This document shows positions 1-5,741 of a stretch of DNA of 10,820 bases, in pieces; position 1 is the first letter of the stretch, and the number at the start of each line of letters is the position of its first letter. The position numbers and the translations under genes were made by a program. Under the pieces are notes generated by a model, which was not told where the DNA came from, made no database searches, and saw only the letters and a list, made by a program, of their open reading frames with translations. Source of the DNA: a bacterium (GTDB lineage Bacteria > CBDUZB01 > JAGLHV01); NCBI GenBank assembly GCA_023143305.1, contig JAGLHV010000023.1:1-10820 (forward strand). The letters are read 5' to 3'.

Positions 1-12
1 AGAGAGAAACAT
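1..12 (-). CDS. Possible 5' end of a further minus-strand gene (partial)
   Basis: An ATG at 12-10 is followed by three sense codons (Phe-Leu-Ser) before the window ends. An AAAGG Shine-Dalgarno-like site at 23-19 sits 6 nt upstream, which is good spacing. It would be the next gene after hisG, 66 nt beyond the hisG stop and on the same strand. Four codons cannot identify a product, so this rests only on the ATG and the ribosome-binding site. Confidence 0.3.
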
Positions 13-78
13 ATTTTACCTTTGTTCTACCCCCCCTTACTGTCAACCAACCCGGACAAAGAAGCCGGACCTTTTAAT

Positions 79-972
79 TTAATAGATAATTTTATTTAGA
101 GGATATTCTATTATTCCTTCTACTCCGGCAGCCTTTAATTGAGGAATAATTTTTTTTACAGACTTTTCACTTAGAACTACTTCCAAGGCTACCCATCCAG
201 GAAGGGTTAAACGGGAAATAGTTGGTTTTCTTAATGAGGGTAAAATATTCATTACTTTAGTAATATTTTTTTCAGGAAGATTCATTTTTAAACCTACCAT
301 CTCTTCTGCAAGTAAAGAACCCTGCAGAAGAAGCGCAATATTTTTAATTTTATCTTTTTTCCATGAATTTTTTAAAGCGGTTTTATTAGCAATCAACCGG
401 GTAGTTGAACTTAATATTTTTTCTACGACTCTTAAATTATTAGCACGCAAAGAAGAACCGGTTTCTGTTAACTCTACCACAGCATCTACTAAATAAGGAG
501 TTTTTATTTCCGTTGCCCCCCAGGAAAATTCTATTGCAACATTTATTTTTTTATTCTTAAAATAATCTTTTACTACATTTACCAATTCTGTGGCTACTTT
601 TTTCCCTTTAAGGTCATTTATTGTTTTTATCGTAGACTTTTCCGGCACCGCTAAAACCCAGGAAACAGCAGAATAACCGGTTTTAGCATAAACTAATTCA
701 CAAATTTCTTTTAACTGTGCACCTCTTTTTTTATCTTTTATCTTAGTTTCCAATATCCAATCATACCCAGTCAAACCGGCATCTAACACTCCACTTCCTA
801 CATAGTCAGCCATTTCCTGACTACGCACCAGCATTATCTGTAAACTATCATCTTCACAAACAGGAAAATAAGAACGGTCTCTCAACCATACCCGAAAACC
901 TGCTTTCTGAAACAATTCCAATGTTGACTTTTGTAAACTTCCTTTAGGCAAACCTAATTTTAATTTTTTCAT
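79..972 (-). CDS. hisG: ATP phosphoribosyltransferase, long form (HisG)
   Basis: It catalyses the first, committed step of histidine biosynthesis: ATP + PRPP to N1-(5-phosphoribosyl)-ATP + PPi, in the cytosol. The 297-aa protein starts MKKLKLGLPKGSL, the usual HisG N-terminus. The PRPP-binding loop is at about 163-180 (DAVVELTETGSSLRANNL). Residues about 222-297 form the C-terminal ACT/PII-like regulatory domain and end GVEGIIEYPLNKI. This length and domain mark the long form, which is feedback-inhibited by histidine and needs no HisZ. No other his gene is in the window, so it is outside a complete his operon. It lies 20 nt downstream of the macro-domain gene and is probably co-transcribed with it. 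The AGGAG at 991-987 comes directly after the macro stop codon but is 14 nt from the ATG, which is long. No alternative start is apparent. Confidence 0.95.
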   Translation of the reverse strand: MKKLKLGLPKGSLQKSTLELFQKAGFRVWLRDRSYFPVCEDDSLQIMLVRSQEMADYVGSGVLDAGLTGYDWILETKIKDKKRGAQLKEICELVYAKTGYSAVSWVLAVPEKSTIKTINDLKGKKVATELVNVVKDYFKNKKINVAIEFSWGATEIKTPYLVDAVVELTETGSSLRANNLRVVEKILSSTTRLIANKTALKNSWKKDKIKNIALLLQGSLLAEEMVGLKMNLPEKNITKVMNILPSLRKPTISRLTLPGWVALEVVLSEKSVKKIIPQLKAAGVEGIIEYPLNKIIY

Positions 973-992
973 TTTGAAAGAATCTTCTCCTG

Positions 993-1547
993 TTAAATAA
1001 TAAGAAACTCTTCTTTTAAAATATTAGTCATTTTTTTAAAAGAATTAAAACTACTTTCGTTAAACAAATTAAACACAATCAGTTCCAGAGAACTGTCATT
1101 ATTTAGTAAATAACGAAAAACTTCCTCCATCATAACCCTGGCACACATATCATAAGCGAGTTTTACCTTAACCAATGCTAAAGTAGGAAACGCAATAGAT
1201 TTCACTTTCATTTCTTCTGCATGTAAGAGACAATTCTTTAACGCTATCTGCATATTTTCTCTTACCGGCAATTTCATATTTTCCCAGGTAGCTACATGAA
1301 AAATATATTTTACACCAAGAGCTCCGGCCGAAGTTACTACTACTTCCCCTACAGGAATAGTCCCAATTTTAGCTATTTCTCTTTGAACAGCTTCTCCTGC
1401 TTTTTCTTTTATAATAGCTGCAACTCCTAAATCCATTTCCAGCTTGGTTGATTCAGGAGAGACAACAGCCTCTACCTCCTGTGTTAGTAAATCACCACAG
1501 CAAACTTTTACTTTGGTGTTTTTTATATTGAGACAAATGTCATCCAT
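993..1547 (-). CDS. Macro-domain protein with degenerate ADP-ribose-binding loops
   Basis: This 184-aa protein is a single macro domain (Appr-1-p processing fold). It keeps the N-terminal GDLL...VEAVVS strand, the PVGEVVVTSAGALGVKYIFHVA segment (residues about 65-86), a C-terminal helix, and SIAFPTLA. The binding-pocket signatures are lost. The usual VNAAN at the first strand is VSPES here, removing the catalytic Asn. The glycine triplet of loop 1 (GGGV) is DLGV. The glycine-rich second loop (typically GTGxGGFP) is aligned without gaps but reads LALVKVKL. The fold is probably intact while canonical ADP-ribose binding or hydrolysis is doubtful; the ligand is unknown. The ATG at 1547 has AAAGG 8 nt upstream. 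It is the first gene of a probable two-gene unit with hisG. The family call is sound and the activity is unassigned. Confidence 0.8.
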   Translation of the reverse strand: MDDICLNIKNTKVKVCCGDLLTQEVEAVVSPESTKLEMDLGVAAIIKEKAGEAVQREIAKIGTIPVGEVVVTSAGALGVKYIFHVATWENMKLPVRENMQIALKNCLLHAEEMKVKSIAFPTLALVKVKLAYDMCARVMMEEVFRYLLNNDSSLELIVFNLFNESSFNSFKKMTNILKEEFLII

Positions 1548-1619
1548 AAAGCATACCTTTTATATTGTCTTTCTAATAAAATTAATCTTTAAAAAAATAG
1601 TTTAACAATTTCGTTTAAA

Positions 1620-1649
1620 ATTATACTAAAAACATTACAAACTTGTCAA
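1620..1649 (-). promoter_or_regulatory. Sigma70-type promoter for the macro-hisG operon
   Basis: Read on the minus strand, a TTGACA -35 box (1649-1644) is followed by an 18-bp spacer and a TATAAT -10 box (1625-1620). Both hexamers match the bacterial consensus perfectly and the flanks are AT-rich. Transcription would begin near 1613, leaving about 65 nt before the ATG of the macro gene. No operator-like dyad is evident over the promoter. Confidence 0.8.
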
Positions 1650-1751
1650 AGAAAAAATATTCATTCAATTTTCAACAGGAATCATTAATAATAAAATAGA
1701 AAATATTTAGTTTTCCTATTATTATTAAGTAATCTACTCTTTATATTTTTC

Positions 1752-1780
1752 TTGATTTTAAAATTATTTTATGATATATT
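1752..1780 (+). promoter_or_regulatory. Sigma70-type promoter for the DUF1015 gene
   Basis: TTGATT (1752-1757) and TATATT (1775-1780) are separated by 17 bp, each one mismatch from consensus. The predicted start is near 1787, giving a leader of about 44 nt. It diverges from the macro-hisG promoter, with the two -35 boxes about 100 bp apart, so the genes share one AT-rich control region. Confidence 0.65.
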
Positions 1781-1816
1781 CTATTAAACTTTGTTAGAAA
1801 AAATTTATTTTTAAGT

Positions 1817-1821
1817 AAGGA
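1817..1821 (+). promoter_or_regulatory. Ribosome binding site that decides the DUF1015 start
   Basis: AAGGA lies directly against an upstream ATG at 1822, with no spacer, but 9 nt before the in-frame ATG at 1831. The second is the workable spacing and gives the family-like N-terminus MAKIIPFKG. Confidence 0.7.
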
Positions 1822-1830
1822 ATGGTGAAA

Positions 1831-3120
1831 ATGGCAAAAATAATTCCTTTTAAAGGGGTTTTATATAATCCTAAAAAAATTAGAAATATTTCTCAAGTAG
1901 TCACCCCTCCATATGATGTTATTTCTCCTCAAGAACAAAAAAAATATTACCGTAAACACAAAAACAATATTATTCGAATAATTTTGGGGCAGGAATTTCC
2001 CACTGACACGGCCAAAACCAATAATAAATACACCAGGGCAAAAGAACATTTCAACAATTGGTTAAAAGAAGGTGTTTTCCTGAGAGATGAAAAGCCTTGC
2101 ATTTATGTTTACCAGGAAGAATATATTTTCAAAGGGAAAAAGAAAAAACAAGTTGGGTTTATAGCTTTAATTAAATTAGAGGACTTTAAGAAAAAAGTTG
2201 TTTTCCCTCATGAAAAGACTTTAAGCCGTCCTAAAAAGGATAGGTTAAATCTCCTTCGAACATGTGAAATAAACTCTTCAAGTATTTTTTCTCTTTATTC
2301 GGACAAGACAAACCAAATAGACAATATCCTGAAAAACACTGTCCAAAAGAATCCGAATATTAATCTGATAGACGAAGAAAAAATAAAACATAAAATTTGG
2401 AAAATAACAAACACCAAAATTATAAATAACTTGTGCAAAAAGATGAAAAACAAAACAATCTTTATTGCAGACGGACATCACCGTTATGAAACAGCTCTTA
2501 ATTACAAAAATGAAATAAAGAAAAAATCATCCTCTCTTAAAAAAAACCTTTCCTTTGATTATGTCATGATGTTTTTTTCTAATATGAAAAAGGAAAACCT
2601 TACTATTTTGCCAACTCATAGATTAATTTCTTCTTTACCCGAAAAAAAATTAGCCAATCTGGAGAAAAACTTAGCAAATAATTTTCAGATAGAAGTATTC
2701 AAACGAAAAGAAATATTATTTTCCCGGTTAGAAAAAATGAAGGGACAAAACATCTGTGCTTTTGGAATGTATAAAAAAGATAAGAACAAGTATTATTTAT
2801 TAACTTTGAAAAAAAACAAAGTTACCCCCGTTTTATCTTTTACCCACATCCTTCACCAGTATATTTTAAAAAATTTATTGGGACTTAAGAGTAAAACAAA
2901 ATATGAAAAAAACCTTTCTTATACAAGAGATGCACATTTAGCAATTAATCTGGTCAATAAAGGAAAATTTAAAATCGCCTTCTTTTTACTCCCAGCTTCC
3001 ATTGAAGAAATTAAGAATATTGCGGTCACAGGAATAACCCTTCCTCAAAAAACAACTTATTTTTATCCGAAATTACTTACAGGGTTAGTCCTTAATCAAA
3101 TCCGTCTTTCCTTAAAATAA
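1831..3120 (+). CDS. DUF1015 family protein
   Basis: This 429-aa protein (432 if the ATG at 1822 were used) belongs to the DUF1015 family (PF06245), widespread in anaerobic bacteria and without an established reaction. Recognisable motifs in order are MAKIIPFKG at the N-terminus, VTPPYDVIS (24-32), FPHEKT (125-130) and IADGHHRYETA (212-222), the family hallmark. The GHHR element resembles the nucleotide-handling motif of ParB/Srx-fold proteins such as the serine kinases SerK and SbnI, so a small-molecule kinase or nucleotide-dependent role is conceivable, but that is inference. The protein is very rich in lysine and has no signal peptide or membrane segment. It is transcribed alone, divergent from macro-hisG and convergent with the PAC2 gene 58 nt away. 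The start at 1831 is chosen from the ribosome-binding site and the family N-terminus. Confidence 0.88.
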   Translation: MAKIIPFKGVLYNPKKIRNISQVVTPPYDVISPQEQKKYYRKHKNNIIRIILGQEFPTDTAKTNNKYTRAKEHFNNWLKEGVFLRDEKPCIYVYQEEYIFKGKKKKQVGFIALIKLEDFKKKVVFPHEKTLSRPKKDRLNLLRTCEINSSSIFSLYSDKTNQIDNILKNTVQKNPNINLIDEEKIKHKIWKITNTKIINNLCKKMKNKTIFIADGHHRYETALNYKNEIKKKSSSLKKNLSFDYVMMFFSNMKKENLTILPTHRLISSLPEKKLANLEKNLANNFQIEVFKRKEILFSRLEKMKGQNICAFGMYKKDKNKYYLLTLKKNKVTPVLSFTHILHQYILKNLLGLKSKTKYEKNLSYTRDAHLAINLVNKGKFKIAFFLLPASIEEIKNIAVTGITLPQKTTYFYPKLLTGLVLNQIRLSLK

Positions 3121-3178
3121 TCGTAATTTTTTTAAAATTGAATTTTAAGACAATAGCCAAGAAAGGGTTTAAAGCAGA

Positions 3179-4099
3179 TTAATGATGTTTTCTAAATAAA
3201 TCTAAAAATTTATCCTCATATAGTTTATATAAATTCCATCTGTCTAATTCTTCTTTTAATAAATAAGCCTTTTCCTTATCTATCCTGGCTTCTTGAAAGA
3301 GTTTTTCTACTTTTTCTATTACATAATGAGGTGCTTTTTCTTCTTTAATTTGTGTTTTATCCTCTTTTTTCAGGGGAAAAATATCTTTTATCTTCTCTTC
3401 AATCTCTTTCATTTTACTATTCATTTTCTTAATATCCCTATCCAAATCTTTAAAATCCAAAGTTTGAAGATTTAATATTTTCATAAACATTTCCAATAAT
3501 AATTTAGAAGCTTTAGGGTTGGGAAAATTTATAGCATAAAAAGGTATTGTAGCTAACAGGCAGGCAGCCTCGATTTGTCTAAGTTTTGCAAAACCGACTA
3601 ATAACCCATTCAAACCTGAAATCTGCCCCTCCCCCAAAACTTCGATCCCTTTCTTTTCCAGGAAATCTTTTGAGCCGGCACTATTTGCTGTAGCATAGAG
3701 AGAAGAACGCTCATTATGATTCATAGGGCAAGGAAATGCTGCTCCGGTATATATTCTTTGTACTTTATATTCCTCGGCAAAATTTAAAATTAAATCTACT
3801 AACTTCAGACCCGGCGTTCCTATCAATTGAGATTCACCCTCAAAAATAATTAATTCAGGTTCGGGCAAATAATAAAACAGGTTTTTGGGCAAATAAGGAA
3901 GTTTCGCTATTCCTTTTTCAATGATAATAGAATCATGTATAATAAACCGGCCAATATCAATTTCAGCAAATAATGTTGCTTTCATCTTTTTTCTCAAATA
4001 ATCAATAGCACCCAGAGCTACATTTCCCATTCCCGGCCAGGCAGCAAACATAACCGGCTTTTTTATCTTTATCTCCTGATAAATTTTTATATCTTGCAT
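3179..4099 (-). CDS. PAC2 family (proteasome assembly chaperone-like) protein
   Basis: This 306-aa protein carries the PAC2 domain (PF09754) over residues about 15-215. Signatures are WPGMGNV (21-27), an acidic-strand segment ELIIFEGE (82-89), TGAAFPCPM (118-126) and GQISGLNGLLVGFA (158-171). In eukaryotes and archaea the family is tied to proteasome assembly or ATP-grasp-like partners. In bacteria without a proteasome its role is unknown. Residues about 215-306 form a charged, lysine/glutamate-rich tail with heptad-like stretches, probably coiled coil, beyond the core domain. No proteasome gene is in the window. The ATG has an AAGG site 9 nt upstream. It appears to be a single-gene unit, convergent with DUF1015, with its own promoter. 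Confidence 0.85.
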   Translation of the reverse strand: MQDIKIYQEIKIKKPVMFAAWPGMGNVALGAIDYLRKKMKATLFAEIDIGRFIIHDSIIIEKGIAKLPYLPKNLFYYLPEPELIIFEGESQLIGTPGLKLVDLILNFAEEYKVQRIYTGAAFPCPMNHNERSSLYATANSAGSKDFLEKKGIEVLGEGQISGLNGLLVGFAKLRQIEAACLLATIPFYAINFPNPKASKLLLEMFMKILNLQTLDFKDLDRDIKKMNSKMKEIEEKIKDIFPLKKEDKTQIKEEKAPHYVIEKVEKLFQEARIDKEKAYLLKEELDRWNLYKLYEDKFLDLFRKHH

Positions 4100-4151
4100 T
4101 CTAATTAACCTTCTATTTTTTTAACAATTTAAAATTTACTCTCTTATTAAA

Positions 4152-4180
4152 AAATTAACACAGGAAACACAAAAAGTCAA
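4152..4180 (-). promoter_or_regulatory. Probable promoter of the PAC2 gene
   Basis: On the minus strand TTGACT (4180-4175) is followed after 17 bp by TAATTT (4157-4152). The TG one base before it makes an extended -10 (TGtTAATTT). The -10 hexamer itself is weak (3/6), so this is a moderate call. The leader would be about 45-50 nt. Confidence 0.45.
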
Positions 4181-4212
4181 TCTTAATTTTTTTAATTCAA
4201 TGAGACTTAGAG

Positions 4213-4348
4213 TTTTTCAGCTACGCTGACAAAAATTCTGTAGTCGAATTAATCCTGCTCATTTCAGCTGAGTTTATCCTGAGTACTTCGTTTTGCTCAG
4301 CATAAACTCCCTTGAAGGGATTAGAACGGTCCGCAGCTTGCTGCGGGG
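4213..4348. repeat. Cluster of palindromes (REP/MITE-like) in the PAC2-tRNA spacer
   Basis: The 333-nt spacer between PAC2 and the tRNA holds no gene. It carries four inverted repeats in a row. (1) T-tract plus TCAGC / GCTGA plus A-tract, 4213-4235, imperfect. (2) A 14-bp arm pair, 4270-4283 and 4296-4309 (GAGTTTATCCTGAG against CTCAGCATAAACTC), one mismatch, 12-nt loop. (3) TCCCTT-G-AAGGGA, 4308-4320. (4) CCGCAG-CTTG-CTGCGG, 4331-4346, a 6-bp GC stem with a stable CUUG tetraloop. The block is visibly richer in G+C than its surroundings. Words like the TATCCTGAG and CCGCAGC...GCTGCGG dyads resemble dispersed intergenic repeats of many uncultivated bacteria. No second copy is in the window, so mobility is inferred. 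Confidence 0.55.
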
Positions 4349-4385
4349 TAGTTGATTTCTTAAATGACACAATTCTAAATCAGTA

Positions 4386-4414
4386 TTGACAAATACTTTT
4401 TATTTTGCTAACAT
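4386..4414 (+). promoter_or_regulatory. Promoter of tRNA-Ser
   Basis: A perfect -35 (TTGACA, 4386-4391), a 17-bp spacer and TAACAT (4409-4414) are preceded by TG at 4406-4407, giving an extended -10. Transcription would start near 4421, about 12 nt before the mature tRNA 5' end at 4433, as expected for a short RNase P-processed leader. Confidence 0.7.
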
Positions 4415-4432
4415 TACCGAAAGAAATGGTGA

Positions 4433-4526
4433 GGAGAGGTACCCAAGTGGCTGAAGGGGCGGGTTTGCTAAACCTGTAGTAGCCTGTTAAGGGCTAGCGA
4501 GAGTTCAAATCTCTCCCTCTCCGCCA
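4433..4526 (+). tRNA. tRNA-Ser(GCT)
   Basis: This 94-nt class II tRNA reads AGC/AGT codons. The acceptor stem GGAGAGG (4433-4439) pairs fully with CCTCTCC (4516-4522), followed by discriminator G4523 and an encoded CCA (4524-4526). The anticodon stem is 4460-4464 / 4472-4476 with one G-U pair, and the anticodon GCT is at 4467-4469. The long variable arm contains TAGCC (4480-4484) pairing with GGCTA (4492-4496), diagnostic of tRNA-Ser. The T stem GAGAG/CTCTC encloses TTCAAAT (4504-4510). It stands alone with its own promoter. An inverted copy of its 3' end lies just downstream. Confidence 0.97.
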
Positions 4527-4563
4527 TAAATCTGAGCATAAAGTTCAAGTTTATGGCGGAGAG
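4517..4563. repeat. Perfect 14-bp inverted repeat mirroring the tRNA-Ser 3' end
   Basis: The left arm CTCTCCGCCATAAA (4517-4530) covers the acceptor 3' strand, discriminator, CCA and four trailing bases. The right arm 4550-4563 is its exact reverse complement. The loop is 19 nt (4531-4549). No T tract follows the right arm, so this is not a standard intrinsic terminator. In the precursor RNA the right arm could pair with the acceptor 3' strand and compete with tRNA folding. Confidence 0.85.
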
Positions 4564-4645
4564 TAAAACCATGATATTACTCAACCATATATCAATCCCT
4601 TATCTAAAAACAACTTATGCAAAAAAAATACTAATAATGAATATT

Positions 4646-4694
4646 TGTGGATAAATTATTCGTTTTATCCCCAAAGTTATCCACATTATACACA
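4646..4694. promoter_or_regulatory. DnaA-box cluster
   Basis: Four 9-mers match the DnaA box TTATCCACA within 49 bp: a perfect box in reverse orientation at 4646-4654, TTATCCCCA at 4665-4673 (one mismatch), a perfect box at 4677-4685, and TTATACACA at 4686-4694 (one mismatch, directly abutting the third). An A-tract and AT-only stretch (about 4615-4645) flank the reverse box. The cluster begins 8 nt past the coaX stop. Gene order is not that of a typical oriC (no dnaA, dnaN, gidA or rpmH in view). It may be an origin, a DnaA-titrating site or a DnaA-regulated element. The two perfect boxes could also pair as a 9-bp RNA stem. Confidence 0.6.
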
Positions 4695-4702
4695 ATTTAA
4701 TT

Positions 4703-5467
4703 TTATTGCCTGTTTTTCTCATATATAATCCTTAACCCTTCCAGAGTTAAACAAGCATCAATTATTACTTCTTTTATCTCCCTTTTCATTAATTCAGCAT
4801 ATCCTCCGGTAACAATTACCTTAGGAGAAATATTAATTTCTTTTTTAATCCTACTGATAATTTCCTTTACCTGCCCTATAGCTCCAAAAAACAAGCCTGC
4901 CTGGATACTTTCTTCTGTATTTTTACCCACCACCTTGTCCGGTTTTAATGGTTTTACTAAAGGAAGTTTTTCCGCTTTTTCAAATAACACTTCTGCTGAA
5001 ATTCCTATCCCGGGAACAATAACTCCTCCCATATATTCACCTTTAATACCTATTATATCAAAAGTAGTAGCAGTACCAAAATCTACAATGATTAAAGGTC
5101 CTCCGTATTTACTATAACCCGCAACAGCATTTACAATACGGTCTGCTCCTACTTCAGAGGGATTATCACATAAAATTCTAACATATGCGTTTTCTTCCGG
5201 TTTCACCACACATGGATTTACTGAAAAAAAATCTTTACACCACTTTTTAAAATCAGGTAAAAGAGAAGGAACTACACAGGCAATTTCTATCCCATTAATC
5301 TCTTCTTTCCTGATTTTTTTAAAGTCTAACTCTCTTAGAAGGTCTTTAGAGTAGTTGCCTGAAATTACTTTTTTCCCGGTAACTTTCCGCCAAGTATGCA
5401 ATAATGATTCTTTCTGATAGACTCCAAAAACAATATTACTATTACCTATATCTATTACTAAAAGCAC
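4703..5467 (-). CDS. coaX: Type III pantothenate kinase (CoaX)
   Basis: It phosphorylates pantothenate to 4'-phosphopantothenate using ATP, the first step of CoA synthesis, in the cytosol. The 254-aa length is normal for the family, an ASKHA-fold kinase. Motifs are the phosphate-1 loop DIGNSN (6-11), GADR (107-110) with the catalytic-type Asp109, DFGTATTFD (129-137), GKNTEESIQAG (181-191) and the adenosine-site VTGGYAE (219-225). Type III kinases are not feedback-inhibited by CoA and need a monovalent cation (family knowledge). The start is GTG at 5467 with AAGGA 6 nt upstream (5478-5474), and MLLVIDIGNSN is the standard N-terminus. It lies 274 nt downstream of the MscS-like gene on the same strand, behind a structured spacer, so read-through is possible. 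It converges on tRNA-Ser. Confidence 0.96.
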   Translation of the reverse strand: MLLVIDIGNSNIVFGVYQKESLLHTWRKVTGKKVISGNYSKDLLRELDFKKIRKEEINGIEIACVVPSLLPDFKKWCKDFFSVNPCVVKPEENAYVRILCDNPSEVGADRIVNAVAGYSKYGGPLIIVDFGTATTFDIIGIKGEYMGGVIVPGIGISAEVLFEKAEKLPLVKPLKPDKVVGKNTEESIQAGLFFGAIGQVKEIISRIKKEINISPKVIVTGGYAELMKREIKEVIIDACLTLEGLRIIYEKNRQ

Positions 5468-5598
5468 GCTATTTCCTTTATGTAGGTTATTAATCCTTTA
5501 TTTTCTTTTACTATTATTGTTACCGTTTTCCTGACTGCTTCTCTAAATTATCCGGATACTTGAGAATCAAACTGAGTCATAACTCATATTTTTATGTG

Positions 5599-5684
5599 GT
5601 AGCCGCAACGTTATCGTCGAAGCTTTTCCGCGAGCGACTTGTCCGCTCAACCTCAGGCGGATTTGGAAAAAAACCTGCGACTAC
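5599..5684. repeat. 86-bp nested inverted-repeat element between the MscS-like gene and coaX
   Basis: Three nested stems are visible. The outer is GTAGCCGCA (5599-5607) against TGCGACTAC (5676-5684). Its single mismatch becomes a G-U pair if transcribed from the minus strand. The middle is TCCGC (5627-5631) against GCGGA (5657-5661). The inner is GAGCG (5632-5636) against CGCTC (5644-5648) with a 7-nt loop. The block is clearly more GC-rich than its AT-rich surroundings. There is no clean U tract on either strand, so it is not a classic terminator. It could be a MITE-like repeat or an RNA processing or attenuation structure in the transcript running toward coaX. Confidence 0.5.
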
Positions 5685-5741
5685 AAAAAAGGGGATTGTG
5701 ACACAGTCTGAATAAAAAGGTTGCCCATACAAGATACTTTT

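Noticed and set aside
31..78. Possible terminator after hisG (CCGG...CCGG) and the run of seven C residues
   Set aside because: CCGG is self-complementary, so two copies trivially pair over only 4 bp, and no U tract follows. The C run has no recognisable function.
3132..3148. AT-only palindrome between the convergent DUF1015 and PAC2 genes, as a bidirectional terminator
   Set aside because: TTAAAATT-G-AATTTTAA has no GC pairs and no U tract after the stem on either strand, so it would be a very weak hairpin. Such palindromes are expected by chance in AT-rich DNA.
3293..3475. Plus-strand open frame rich in Phe and Leu
   Set aside because: It lies wholly antisense inside the PAC2 gene's Lys/Glu-rich tail. 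The composition is the reverse-complement shadow of AAA/GAA codons, and there is no ribosome-binding site.
4646..4685. The two inverted perfect DnaA boxes as the coaX terminator
   Set aside because: They can form a 9-bp stem in coaX read-through RNA, but the loop is 22 nt, the stem is AT-rich, and the nearest T-run in that direction is about 17 nt past the stem. The exact match to the DnaA box and two additional near-matches favour the protein-binding reading.
5549..5558. 10-bp perfect palindrome TATCCGGATA upstream of coaX as an operator
   Set aside because: No promoter could be placed with confidence near it and there is no second copy, so it cannot be separated from chance.
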